Positions 8,365-17,044 of a stretch of 64,000 bases of DNA are shown here, one piece after another. The notes beneath the pieces were generated by a model. The model was not told where the DNA came from. It searched no databases and saw nothing but the letters and a program-made list of their open reading frames with translations. Positions within the stretch are counted from its first letter, which is position 1, and every line of letters starts with the position of its first letter. Origin of the DNA: S139-23 sp047639315 (lineage in GTDB: Bacteria; Planctomycetota; GCA-002687715; DRQF01). The stretch is taken from the NCBI GenBank assembly GCA_047639315.1, contig JBLINQ010000002.1, forward strand, positions 1-64,000, given 5' to 3'. Both the position numbers and the translations under genes were made by a program.

Positions 8365-8772
8365 ATCTCAGCCTCCTGAATCCGAATCAAGGTCAATACT
8401 AGCGCGTTAACTTATCCTAATTCCAGGTAAAGAAACTACCTGGACAGATTGTCGCAGAATTATCAGCCTGATTCTACGTCTTCCCTGGCTCGGGACAATC
8501 CCAATGCATTGCTTCTGACTTGGGTAGAGAACTGGTCTTGCGACATTCTGACTGGTTGCACAAACGCTCCAGTGTCCGTACATTCCAAGGTATGAGATAG
8601 GGTCCAGGTGGGGCAATGTGCACAATTGAGCCGAGATGTCGTATGTGGCGTCCCAGGGTCAAACAGAGCATTTTTGCCATGATTGGATACCTACTTCGCT
8701 GTTGGAATGGACAACCAATTTGCGTGCACTTTTGCGCACAAGTTGCGGATAGATGGACCTTGGAGCCACTTG
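8365..8772. promoter_or_regulatory. Divergent intergenic region between oxidase subunit III and the Rieske operon
   Basis: 408 bases without a convincing gene. It must hold the promoters of the minus-strand oxidase genes and the plus-strand Rieske operon. A perfect hairpin, CCAGGTA / TACCTGG with a 7-base loop, lies at 8423-8443, close to the subunit III side, and could be an operator or part of its leader. I could not identify a reliable -35/-10 pair. Short open frames here on both strands have no coding character. Confidence 0.5.
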
Positions 8773-9372
8773 ATGACCGAGGAAAACAAAGATCAGGCAA
8801 AAGCTGTTGAGGCCCCAGAGGCCAAAGCTGCTACTGCTGCTTTGAAACCTACAAAGCCCAAGCCTCGTTTGGTGCGGGACGACGAAGATGAGAAGCGTGC
8901 TGACCTGACACGGGAGCAGCGCCGTAATTTTGTCACCCTGATGATGAATGGCTTCTTCTTCATTCTGTTGGGCGCGTTCATGCGGTTCTTCTTCCCGCGT
9001 GCACTCTTTGAGCCGAAAACCAAATTCCCGATTGGCACACCAGCTGACTTTGAGCTGGGCGTTGATACGAGCTGGCAGGGCCGGCAGAGAATTTGGATCG
9101 TCAAAGATGCCGAGGGGATCTTTGTCATTTTCGCGAAGTGTACCCACCTGGGGTGCACGCCTGACTGGAAGGCTTCCGAAGACAAATTCAAATGCCCATG
9201 TCACGGTAGTGGATTCACACGCGACGGCATCAACTTCGAGGGCCCGGCTCCTCGTCCCCTTGATCGCTGCCATGTCGAGTTAGACGCCACCGGGGCGATC
9301 GTCGTCGATAAACTAAAACTTTACAACTTCGAGAACTTCGAAGCGCCTGGGGCTAGGTTGCGTGGTGTTTAA
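8773..9372 (+). CDS. Rieske 2Fe-2S protein of a bc-type complex
   Basis: 199 residues. The N-terminal 50 residues are charged and Ala/Lys/Pro-rich, then a membrane helix lies near residues 58-76 (NGFFFILLGAFMRFFF). The C-terminal Rieske domain has both cluster motifs: CTHLGC near residue 128 and CPCHGSGF near residue 148. These give two Cys and two His ligands, and the second cysteine of each group can form the stabilising disulfide. It accepts electrons from quinol and passes them to a c-type cytochrome. I chose the ATG at 8773, preceded by GGAG eight bases away. First gene of an operon with the two cytochrome b parts and the octaheme cytochrome. Confidence 0.92.
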   Translation: MTEENKDQAKAVEAPEAKAATAALKPTKPKPRLVRDDEDEKRADLTREQRRNFVTLMMNGFFFILLGAFMRFFFPRALFEPKTKFPIGTPADFELGVDTSWQGRQRIWIVKDAEGIFVIFAKCTHLGCTPDWKASEDKFKCPCHGSGFTRDGINFEGPAPRPLDRCHVELDATGAIVVDKLKLYNFENFEAPGARLRGV

Positions 9373-9432
9373 CACTGCTCACAGGACCGCAATGAAGCGA
9401 GTCCAACCCCGTAACGGAGGACGGGATTGACC

Positions 9433-10281
9433 ATGTCAAAGTCAGACCAAGGTTCCGGCAAGAAGTCGAACAAAGAGAAATTGGCCGAGCTGGAAAAACA
9501 GCTCAAAGAAGGTCAAATCTGGAAGTCCGTGTTTCGACACAAGTTGGACGAGACTCCCAGAAACCGCTCGCTTGCGGTTCTATCGAACGTTTTCTTGCAT
9601 CTGCATCCTGCGCGCATTAACCGCGACGCTGTTCGATACAACTTCACCTGGGGTATGGGTGGAATTACGTTCTACCTCTTCATCATCCTGACGCTCACCG
9701 GCGTCTTGTTGATGTTCTATTACCATCCCTCCAAGGTGCAGGCTTTTCGCGATATTCTTTACATCATGAATGATGTGCCTTTTGGCAACATTCTGAGGAA
9801 TATGCATCGATGGGCGGCCCATGCCATGGTGATGACTACCTGGTTCCATATGCTCCGGGTGTTCCTGACCGGTTCATACAAACCGCCCCGCGAATTCAAC
9901 TGGGCGATTGGTGTTCAGCTTCTGCTGATAACCATGCTCTTGTCGTTCACCGGCTACTTGTTGCCTGATGATCAGCTCGGTTTCTGGGCTGTGACCGTGG
10001 GAACAAACATGGCTCGTGCGACGCCGCTTTTAGGCCATGAAGGTCCATTAGCAGCGGAAATTGGCATTAACGCATTCAACGACGTTCGATTTGCTCTGTT
10101 AGGAGGTTCCATTGTGGACTCCAATGCTTTGCTGCGAGCGTATATCTGGCACTGTATCGCTATTCCGATTATTGCCAGCGTGTTGATGATTGTTCACTTC
10201 TGGCGCGTTCGGAAAGACGGGGCAATTTCTGGCCCGGCACCGATGATGCTCGAGAGTGAAATCAAACCGATCAAGAAGTAG
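9433..10281 (+). CDS. Cytochrome b, N-terminal (b6-like) half
   Basis: 282 residues. After a charged N-terminal helix of about 55 residues come four membrane helices. The two heme b ligand pairs are visible: HRWAAHAMV near residues 120-127 (with a further His in WFHMLRV) on the second helix, and the pair in WHCIAIPIIASVLMIVHFW near residue 245 on the fourth. This is the quinol-oxidising core of a bc1/b6f-type complex, split as in b6f. GGAGG at 9416 lies 12 bases before the ATG at 9433 and 6 bases before an in-frame TTG at 9427, so the start could be either. The next gene encodes the missing C-terminal part. Confidence 0.9.
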   Translation: MSKSDQGSGKKSNKEKLAELEKQLKEGQIWKSVFRHKLDETPRNRSLAVLSNVFLHLHPARINRDAVRYNFTWGMGGITFYLFIILTLTGVLLMFYYHPSKVQAFRDILYIMNDVPFGNILRNMHRWAAHAMVMTTWFHMLRVFLTGSYKPPREFNWAIGVQLLLITMLLSFTGYLLPDDQLGFWAVTVGTNMARATPLLGHEGPLAAEIGINAFNDVRFALLGGSIVDSNALLRAYIWHCIAIPIIASVLMIVHFWRVRKDGAISGPAPMMLESEIKPIKK

Positions 10282-10322
10282 TGATTGCCCTAGGGCACTC
10301 CGATTAAGGGAGAGAAGACTGA

Positions 10323-11309
10323 ATGTTCTTCCTCAGTGATCCATCCGGCTCTAAGCCTGAACTAGATGTTCATCCGCCGGCCGTCTTTGACGGACACCAG
10401 CTTTGGGAACTCGTTTCGTTGCCAGACAACGTGCCGATTGTCCTGATGTTGATCCTATTGATCTTCTATATGTGGATGGCGTTTCGTCAGGCCTTTGCCA
10501 ACGATCGCCTGATTGAGCAGTTGGAGGGCGATCCCAACTTAGCCAAGACGCACCATAGGAAGACCTCTCCTTGGCACCCGAGCTGGGAGAAGACTGTCGC
10601 CGTGTGGCCACATTTGCTGAAACGCGAATTCTTGGCATCGGTGATTATTTTGGCCTTCTTGATCGTGTGGTCAGTTTTCCTCGATGCACCTCTTGAGTCA
10701 CCGGCGAACCCGACCCTGACGATGAACCCGTCGAAGGCCCCATGGTACTTTCTTGGGCTGCAGGAAATCCTGGTCTACTTCGATCCTTGGATCGCTGGTG
10801 TGATCTTGCCTGGAATCATCGTCGGTGGTTTGATGGCAATCCCCTACCTTGACCCGAATCCATTGGGCAATGGCTACTACACTTGGAAGCAACGGAAGTT
10901 CGCTATCACGATCTTCCTCATCGGTTTCCTCATCTTGTGGGTCGCCTTGGTCATCCTCGGAACGTTTATGCGTGGCCCGGGTTGGATGTTCTTTTATCCT
11001 GGAGAAACCTGGGATCACTTGAAGGTCATCTACGAAATTAACGTCGACTTGCATGAGATGTTTGGGATCACAGGAGCATGGGCTCGAGGGATCTTCGGTG
11101 CAGTCGTATGTGGTGCTTACTGTGTCATTGCTGGTGGAATCTTCCACGCATGGTTCCGCAAGTCGACCATGTACGCCCGTCTCAGCATTGCGCAATACGC
11201 CCATCTCCAATTTTTCATGATCACCATGATGTCACTACCCGTGAAAATGATCCTCCGACTTGGATTCAACGTGAAGTACGTCTGGGTAACACCGTGGTTC
11301 AATATTTAA
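10323..11309 (+). CDS. Cytochrome b, C-terminal (subunit IV-like) half
   Basis: 328 residues. It has a first helix near residues 35-55 (VPIVLMLILLIFYMWM), then the typical core: a helix before FLDAPLESPANP, the quinol-site segment NPSKAPWYFLGLQE (the PEWY-loop counterpart reads APWY), then WIAGVILPGIIVGGLMAIPYLD and a further helix FLIGFLILWVALVI. Two more hydrophobic segments follow near residues 255-275 and 290-310, which makes it longer than b6f subunit IV (about 160 residues). GGAGAG precedes the ATG by nine bases. Together with the preceding gene it rebuilds a full cytochrome b. Confidence 0.88.
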   Translation: MFFLSDPSGSKPELDVHPPAVFDGHQLWELVSLPDNVPIVLMLILLIFYMWMAFRQAFANDRLIEQLEGDPNLAKTHHRKTSPWHPSWEKTVAVWPHLLKREFLASVIILAFLIVWSVFLDAPLESPANPTLTMNPSKAPWYFLGLQEILVYFDPWIAGVILPGIIVGGLMAIPYLDPNPLGNGYYTWKQRKFAITIFLIGFLILWVALVILGTFMRGPGWMFFYPGETWDHLKVIYEINVDLHEMFGITGAWARGIFGAVVCGAYCVIAGGIFHAWFRKSTMYARLSIAQYAHLQFFMITMMSLPVKMILRLGFNVKYVWVTPWFNI

Positions 11310-11366
11310 GCCGAGCTGCCTCGCAGTCGGTCGAAACGCACAAGAGCAGGATTTAAGGAGCGACAG

Positions 11367-14300
11367 ATGGCTGACAAGCAGTCCGTCCCCAAGGACCCAA
11401 TTCAGACCAAATCCCTCAGTTTGCCAATCTTCTTGGCATCCGTTGTACTGATGGGTTCCGTTGTCTTGGCAGGGTACGACGAGTTTTTTGGACGGAGACC
11501 CTATAAGGGCATCCAGAAGGATTTCGTTACCGTTTACCTCAATCACCTAGAGGTTCTGCAACCTCAGCAAGAGAAGAAGCTAGAGAAACTGCAGAGCTCC
11601 AGGGAATACAAAAGCCTGGCAGAAGAGCGTGACGCTGAAATTGAGGTGATGAACGCAGCAGTGGAACCTGTTGCTGTCGAACTCGCCGAATTGCAGACGA
11701 ACATCGGTAGCCTTCAAGCCGCGTTCAAGAATTCGAGAGCCCAACTTGGTGCGCATCGTTATTCCTTGGAAACGGCACGGAGTGATTCTCGGCGTGATGA
11801 GATTCGCGCTGAAATGGCCGAAGTGAAGGCGGAAAAACTGCCCGTTACTTTGATCGAAGGCGAAGACGAGGTGGATGTGACTCTCACCTTTGATGAGATC
11901 TCAGCCAAGCTGCTGGTCTTGAACAAGCGCAAGTCACAACTTGACGCCCAGCGCGGTCAGCTTTCAGCTCGGTCGGGCGCTCTGCAAAAAGAGATTGATT
12001 CATACATCACCAAGAACATGGTCGGCCCTTTGCCGGCTAATGTTGCCAAGCTGCATGAAAAGACGTCCAAAGGACTTCTGGGTTCAGAGGGCAAAGGCGT
12101 CAACGACATCCTTCAGATTCACATTGGTGAATTCGATTGGGTCGATCGTTGCGAAAGTTGCCACGCTGGTACTCGTGAGCCCGTCAGTATGCGTGATTGG
12201 GATATCAACTTCGCCACCCCAGGTGACGAGCCAGTTGAAAACGCCCATGTGTTTACCACGCATCCGCATACCGGTTTGTTGGACATTCACAACCCAACCA
12301 AGTTCGGTTGCTCCATGTGTCACAATGGCAATGGTCGTTCGGTTACATCTGAGCATCTTGCTCACGGCATGAACCATCACTGGCTTTTCCCATTGACTGA
12401 AAGAAACCCAGTCGATGTCGAGAAGGGGATGGGCAGTTTTGAAGCTGGCTGTGTCCAGTGTCACAAGAGTGACCTTTACCTTGGCTACACACCGTCACCG
12501 TTCGTCGAAAAAGACGAAGCAGGACATGCGGTCAAGGACGACAAGGGGAATATGGTCGAGCATGATCGGGCTTCGGCCTTCAATACAGCTCGCCAACTTT
12601 TCCAGCACAATGGTTGCTGGGGTTGCCATCGTTATGAAGGCATTGACACTCAACCTGAAGATATCGTCCAGATCGATAGCGAACTCCTTGGCCTTGTAGG
12701 CAAGGTTGACCGCCTGGATTTGGCTCAGGACTCTGCGCGCGATCCAAATACAAAGCGCCGGATCAACATGGATCTGGCCGCAATCGACACACGTCGCAAC
12801 GAATTGGTCGCGAAACGTGCGGACCTCGAGAAGGAACGCCAAAAAGTTGGACCTGATCTTCGGTACATCAAGAAGAAGGTTCGTCCTGATTGGCTTTTGC
12901 CATGGTTGTTGAATCCCAAGGAATTCCGTCCTTCGACTAAGATGCCACAGTTTTTCCTCAACTTGAGTGAGGATAAGGCTCGTGAGCATGCGATGAAGAT
13001 TGCTGCTTATCTTTGGCAGCAAAATCCAGCTGAAGACAAGGTCATCGGAACCTATGCCCGCGGCGACGCGAAGAAGGGTGAAGTGGCCTTTAAGTCTCGG
13101 GGCTGCCTTGGCTGCCATGCGATCGAAGATAATGGCGAGATCGTCGGTGACGCCTTTGCCGCGAATCTTTCTCATGTCGGCGATAAGGTCGAGTATGACT
13201 ACTTAGTCAAGTGGATCATGGAGCCTGACAACGGCGTCATGCCAAATCTGCGTCTGTCCGAAGAAGATTCGCGCAACGTTGCGACTTATCTGAAGGGTCG
13301 CACCGGTTCTGGCGTGAGCTACGAAGTTGTTGACAAGCTCGACGACAAGGACTTTGCCCTCGAAGGGAAGAAGCTGATTTCTCATTACGGTTGTGCTGGC
13401 TGTCACACAATCAACCAGTTTGAAAATGAGGGTCGTATCGGCGTTGAGCTGACTAAGGAAGGATCGAAGCCGAAAGAGCGCCTCGACTTTGGTCGCTTGG
13501 AGCATGGCTTCAAACGTGCCCATCGCTACACGCACAAGGCGTTCTTCGAAGAGAAGCTTCGTAATCCTGGTGTGTTTGGCAAAGGCAAAGTTTACGAGGA
13601 TCCAGAGCAACTGGACCGTCTCAAAATGCCGAATTTTGGTTTGGACGAGACGCAAATCGTTGCCTTGTCGACTCTTCTTTTGGGAAGTGTCGAATCAGAG
13701 ATTCCTGACGCATTCAAATACAATCCTGATGAGCGTGGCCAAGCAATCCAAAAAGGTTGGTGGGTCATTAAGAAGTACAACTGTATTGGTTGCCACCAAA
13801 TCGAACCGAGTGTCAATCCTAGCGTTTGGGATCTTCCTTACGATCAGTACCAGTTGACGGACAAGTCAGGGAAGAAGAAGACTGACATGCGTCCGCCATC
13901 CTTGGTTGGCATCGGTTTCCGGACGAATCCAAAATGGTTGGCTGAATTCCTGAGGAATCCAACGCAGACTCATGAGCCTCTCTATGGCAACGGTCTTCGT
14001 GGATACCTTCAAATTCGGATGCCGACGTTCCGTATGAGTGAAGGCGAAATCCAAACAATTGTGAAGTTCTTCGGCGCCCTGGATTCGCAATCGACTCCCT
14101 ACGTCGCACCGGACCTCGCGCCATTGACCGCAAAAGAAAAGGTCATGGCTGGAAACGTCTTCCGCGAAGTGAACTGCAACAGTTGCCATGCCATTGGTGA
14201 TGAGGAGCGTGACGCCAAGATTGGCGTTTTTGCTCCGAATCTTGTCTGGGCTGGCCGCAAACTGCGCTCGGATTGGACGACACGTTGGTTGGCGAATCCT

Positions 14301-14624
14301 CTGAAGTTGCTCCCAGGCACGAACATGCCTTCGAACTTCAGTGAAGAATGGATGATCACGAAGACTGATGGCACCGTTGTCATGGGTACGGAAATGGTGA
14401 TTCGTCGAGGCTTTGCCAATATCAAGGACTATGCCACTAATTCGAACCTCAAGGTTCCTGTGGGCGAGATCGCTGAATCGAAGATGACACGTTATGTGGC
14501 ATCGTCGATCACCGGAGATCTCAAAACCTATAAGGGTGATCACTTGAAGCTCATGATGCGTTACTTGCATATGGGTTATGACGATGAAGAGGCCCGCAAG
14601 GTGACTCCTGATCTCATGAAGTAG
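11367..14624 (+). CDS. Membrane-anchored octaheme cytochrome c with coiled coil
   Basis: 1085 residues with eight CXXCH heme sites: CESCH (about residue 262), CSMCH (315), CVQCH (362), CWGCH (417), CLGCH (579), CAGCH (675), CIGCH (805) and CNSCH (938). An N-terminal membrane helix (about residues 14-32) is followed by some 150 residues of charged coiled coil before the first heme. A second coiled stretch lies between hemes four and five. Several blocks repeat the class I pattern of CXXCH, a downstream R/K-PDWLLPWLLNPKEFRP-like segment and a methionine (KMP, NMP), pointing to fused mono-heme cytochrome domains. As the last gene of the Rieske/cytochrome b operon it is the likely electron exit of that complex toward the oxidase. 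A terminator follows. Confidence 0.9.
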   Translation: MADKQSVPKDPIQTKSLSLPIFLASVVLMGSVVLAGYDEFFGRRPYKGIQKDFVTVYLNHLEVLQPQQEKKLEKLQSSREYKSLAEERDAEIEVMNAAVEPVAVELAELQTNIGSLQAAFKNSRAQLGAHRYSLETARSDSRRDEIRAEMAEVKAEKLPVTLIEGEDEVDVTLTFDEISAKLLVLNKRKSQLDAQRGQLSARSGALQKEIDSYITKNMVGPLPANVAKLHEKTSKGLLGSEGKGVNDILQIHIGEFDWVDRCESCHAGTREPVSMRDWDINFATPGDEPVENAHVFTTHPHTGLLDIHNPTKFGCSMCHNGNGRSVTSEHLAHGMNHHWLFPLTERNPVDVEKGMGSFEAGCVQCHKSDLYLGYTPSPFVEKDEAGHAVKDDKGNMVEHDRASAFNTARQLFQHNGCWGCHRYEGIDTQPEDIVQIDSELLGLVGKVDRLDLAQDSARDPNTKRRINMDLAAIDTRRNELVAKRADLEKERQKVGPDLRYIKKKVRPDWLLPWLLNPKEFRPSTKMPQFFLNLSEDKAREHAMKIAAYLWQQNPAEDKVIGTYARGDAKKGEVAFKSRGCLGCHAIEDNGEIVGDAFAANLSHVGDKVEYDYLVKWIMEPDNGVMPNLRLSEEDSRNVATYLKGRTGSGVSYEVVDKLDDKDFALEGKKLISHYGCAGCHTINQFENEGRIGVELTKEGSKPKERLDFGRLEHGFKRAHRYTHKAFFEEKLRNPGVFGKGKVYEDPEQLDRLKMPNFGLDETQIVALSTLLLGSVESEIPDAFKYNPDERGQAIQKGWWVIKKYNCIGCHQIEPSVNPSVWDLPYDQYQLTDKSGKKKTDMRPPSLVGIGFRTNPKWLAEFLRNPTQTHEPLYGNGLRGYLQIRMPTFRMSEGEIQTIVKFFGALDSQSTPYVAPDLAPLTAKEKVMAGNVFREVNCNSCHAIGDEERDAKIGVFAPNLVWAGRKLRSDWTTRWLANPLKLLPGTNMPSNFSEEWMITKTDGTVVMGTEMVIRRGFANIKDYATNSNLKVPVGEIAESKMTRYVASSITGDLKTYKGDHLKLMMRYLHMGYDDEEARKVTPDLMK

Positions 14625-14654
14625 ATCTCGGCGTGAGTTCTGAGAATTGAATCG

Positions 14655-14686
14655 AAGCACCGCCTCATTTGAGGCGGTGCTTTTCT
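14655..14686 (+). terminator. Rho-independent terminator of the bc-type operon
   Basis: A perfect 13-pair stem (AAGCACCGCCTCA against TGAGGCGGTGCTT) with a two-base centre, followed by TTCTT, lies 30 bases after the octaheme cytochrome stop. Confidence 0.9.
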
Positions 14687-14933
14687 TATGCCTCTCTGTG
14701 GGAACTCAAGCCCTATGAACTAGCCGGAGGGGTGGGCGTCTCGCCCTCCAATCAACTGCCGTCTCCAACGTAAGCCGACAATCCGTACCCCTTGATTTTC
14801 TTGCTCCAAGAATCCAAGGCGAAGGCACATACGGGACTCCTAAGTCGTTGTCGCCGCCGCAAATCGGACGAGTTGACGCATCAGATGAGAGAATGTTGTC
14901 TCCAGCGAAGGGAGGGAGCTAAGATAGATCACT
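14687..14933. other. Intergenic region before second subunit III gene
   Basis: After the terminator about 245 bases remain before the next start. No gene is supported. The region should hold the promoter of the second subunit III gene; a GGAGGGAG at 14911-14918 lies 15 bases before its ATG, farther than usual for a ribosome site. Confidence 0.4.
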
Positions 14934-15617
14934 ATGGTTACCCCCTCCGCAATATTAGAAGATCCGAAGACCAACGAACCACCTGCTGTATGGCCACCTG
15001 ATGATGAGGGTGGCGGAGGAGGTGGTGGCGGAAGCGGCAGCGGCGGCCAACAAAACAACAGCGGCCCGCCTGTTTCGGCAGCTCGTTTGGCGGTTGTCAT
15101 TTTCTGTGCCTCTGTGGTGATGCTCTTCGCCGGCATTCTTTCGGCTTTGGTGATCTTGCGCCGTGAATCTGGGGCTTGGCCACCACCAGATGCGCCGACT
15201 TTGGTGCGTGATCTTTGGATCAGCACCGGCTTCATCGTCGCTTCAAGCTTAGCTGGTTTTTGGGCCATGATCGGGGCTAAGCCCGAGCGCCGGAGGCAAC
15301 TGACGAGGCGAGTGGCGTTGACTTGGATTCTGGGGCTCGGTTTCTGCGTTTCCCAGATGGCTCTGTGGAACTCACTGCTCTCTGCAGGTGTTCAGCTCGA
15401 GTACTCGGCCAACTTCACCGCTCTCTTCTATATGATCACTGCACTTCACGTATTGCACGTGTTTGGAGGCATGATCTTTCTGGCAAAGTGCTATTTTCGC
15501 GGACGTGCCGGAGTCGACTTTCGCGATCTCAAAGCCAGCTGCGGCAACTGCATGATCTACTGGCACTTTGTTGGTGTGGTTTGGTACGTCCTTTTTGCCT
15601 TCCTTCACTCGAAGTAG
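14934..15617 (+). CDS. Heme-copper oxidase subunit III-like protein with Gly-rich N-terminus
   Basis: 227 residues. The first 48 residues are acidic/proline-rich and end in a run of eight glycines with Ser/Gln/Asn, a flexible tail. Five membrane helices follow: the first at VIFCASVVMLFAGILSALVI, the fourth at FTALFYMITALHVLHVFGGM, and the last at IYWHFVGVVWYVLFAFL. The segments LHVLHVFGG and YWHFVGVVWYVLF match subunit III proteins of the heme-copper oxidase family. It differs from the subunit III at 7753 and could belong to the same enzyme, a variant enzyme, or a nitric-oxide-reductase-like partner; the context favours the aa3-type oxidase. Convergent with the DUF420 gene. Confidence 0.78.
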   Translation: MVTPSAILEDPKTNEPPAVWPPDDEGGGGGGGGSGSGGQQNNSGPPVSAARLAVVIFCASVVMLFAGILSALVILRRESGAWPPPDAPTLVRDLWISTGFIVASSLAGFWAMIGAKPERRRQLTRRVALTWILGLGFCVSQMALWNSLLSAGVQLEYSANFTALFYMITALHVLHVFGGMIFLAKCYFRGRAGVDFRDLKASCGNCMIYWHFVGVVWYVLFAFLHSK

Positions 15618-15653
15618 GCTAGCGCGACGAATGACAATCGACGAGATGATCCG

Positions 15654-16079
15654 CTATTTGGGGTAGAGAACGTGCAGGAGCACGTAAATGAGAACACCTG
15701 TCACGGATACGTACATCCATACCGGCAAGACAAAACGCGCCAGTTTCCTGTGGCGATCGATCTTGTCCTTGATCCCAGCATGAGCCAGAATCAAGATCGG
15801 GGGCACCATGATGGCCGCCAGCGGAATGTGCGTAATCAGAATGAAGAAGTAAATATAGCGAATGACACCTTCTCCAGCGAAATGCTTCTCCTCACCTAAA
15901 GAGTGGTAGGTCAGGTAGGAAACCAGGAAAAGGGCCGATGCGACCAAGGCGCAAAGCATGGTCTTCTTGTGTTTTTCGACCTGGCCAGACTTCACTTGGC
16001 GATAGCCCAAGACCAGCAGGGAGAAAGCAACAAGATTGAGGCTGGCGTTGACTGCTGGCAGTGACGAAACAAAGTCCAT
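15654..16079 (-). CDS. DUF420 membrane protein
   Basis: 141 residues with four membrane helices: LNLVAFSLLVLGY, MLCALVASALFLVSYLTY, YFFILITHIPLAAIMVPPILIL and VLPVWMYVSVTGVLIYVLLHVLYP. The pattern, with HKKTM between helices one and two, a His-Ser pair after helix two, THIPLA in helix three and RHRKLAR before helix four, is that of DUF420. Members of this family (CtaM in Staphylococcus) assist cytochrome oxidase assembly. Its ATG overlaps the TAA of the upstream SCO1 gene by one base (TAATG), so the two are translationally coupled, which supports an assembly role. Confidence 0.85.
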   Translation of the reverse strand: MDFVSSLPAVNASLNLVAFSLLVLGYRQVKSGQVEKHKKTMLCALVASALFLVSYLTYHSLGEEKHFAGEGVIRYIYFFILITHIPLAAIMVPPILILAHAGIKDKIDRHRKLARFVLPVWMYVSVTGVLIYVLLHVLYPK

Positions 16080-16765
16080 TATTCACCTTTTTCCGCGTAC
16101 AGCTCTCGAGCCATCACTTCTAAGGCCTTGAAGTCTGAGACCCGCTCGGCTCCGGCGCCATCGAAATACCCTCGAATGTGACCGTTTCGATCGACCAAGG
16201 CGCACTTCTTGGAGTGCATCAGCGCATCTGTGTCATTGAGAAGGAAGAAACCATGGCGACCCAACGCCTGGACGTCCTTTTGAGCGGCGCGAAGGAAATG
16301 CCAGCGCTCGTTGTTGGCTTTGTATTCGGCCGCATACTCCTTCAGGGCTAACAGGGAGTCACGGTCTGGATCGACAGAGAAACTGACGAAGTTGAGATCA
16401 GGTAGATCGGTCGTCCGCTCTTGCAGCAATTGAGTCATTTGACTCATTTCAGGGCAATAGCCAGCACAGCTGGTGAAGATGAATTCTGCAACCCAAACTT
16501 TGCCTTTGAGGTCTTCGAGCCCAAGCTTGCCGCCGTTGGCGGAAGCGAAACGGAAGGGTGGCACAGGAGAGTCGAGCTTCTTGGCGCTCGTCTCATCGGT
16601 CTTGCCCGTCGCAATGGGTGATTTGACGTTCCGACGCTCCTGCAATTGGTCTTTTAAGCCGAGTTTTCGATTGGAAAGGCTCCAAGCTGCTGCGCATGCT
16701 AGAAGAATAGCGGCAATAGTGACCGTGGAAACGACGATTTTTTTGTTGGGAGCTGATTCAGCCAT
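16079..16765 (-). CDS. SCO1/SenC family copper chaperone for cytochrome oxidase
   Basis: 228 residues, anchored by an N-terminal helix (about residues 10-28) with a thioredoxin-fold domain outside the membrane. The copper site is present: FTSCAGYCPEM (CxxxC, about residues 110-114) and a distal histidine in ALMHSKKCALVD. SVDPDRDS is the family's SVDPERD motif. SCO1 delivers copper to, or reduces, the CuA site of subunit II, which is encoded in this island at 18016. The GTG at 16774 is a possible start, but the ATG at 16765 has AGGTGA five bases upstream. Heads a two-gene transcript with DUF420, divergent from the cupredoxin-like lipoprotein gene. Confidence 0.9.
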   Translation of the reverse strand: MAESAPNKKIVVSTVTIAAILLACAAAWSLSNRKLGLKDQLQERRNVKSPIATGKTDETSAKKLDSPVPPFRFASANGGKLGLEDLKGKVWVAEFIFTSCAGYCPEMSQMTQLLQERTTDLPDLNFVSFSVDPDRDSLLALKEYAAEYKANNERWHFLRAAQKDVQALGRHGFFLLNDTDALMHSKKCALVDRNGHIRGYFDGAGAERVSDFKALEVMARELYAEKGE

Positions 16766-17044
16766 CTTTCTCACCTACTGGAACGAGTTCTATCCTTCAG
16801 TTTAGCCTCCTCAAAGCTCAGACCCCAGAGGAGGCAGTTGAGGGACAATAAGACGCACCCTTATGGACCCCGTCTAAAGCCCCTCTGGACTTGCTAAATT
16901 CCCCAAAGACGCTATATCTGTGGAGGGCCGAAGTACCCTCTTTCTGGGAGCGGTCTGTCCATTTGGTCGGCCGGCAGAACCCCGTGTTTTGAGGTCTTTC
17001 TGTTAGCTCGGCTTAGCCCCTTTGGGTTAGCAAAGAGAAAAGGG
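16766..17044. promoter_or_regulatory. Divergent promoter region between SCO1 and the cox operon
   Basis: 279 bases without a gene. A stem CCTCCTC / GAGGAGG (16806-16812 with 16828-16834) sits near the SCO1 side and would sequester or mimic a Shine-Dalgarno sequence on one strand. Near 17000-17035 the short motif GTTAGC occurs twice around CCCCTTTGGG. No sure -35/-10 pair was identified. Confidence 0.45.

Noticed and set aside
8407..8682. Short frames between oxidase subunit III and the Rieske gene
   Set aside because: No ribosome site, no hydrophobic or domain pattern; treated as intergenic.
13866..14660. Long minus-strand frame (264 codons) opposite the octaheme cytochrome gene
   Set aside because: The plus-strand gene has eight heme motifs and clear domain structure; the opposite frame shows no motif and is a shadow.
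15007..15050. Gly-codon run in the second subunit III gene as a possible repeat element
   Set aside because: It is a low-complexity linker coding for Gly/Ser/Gln and stays in frame; no mobile or regulatory role needed.
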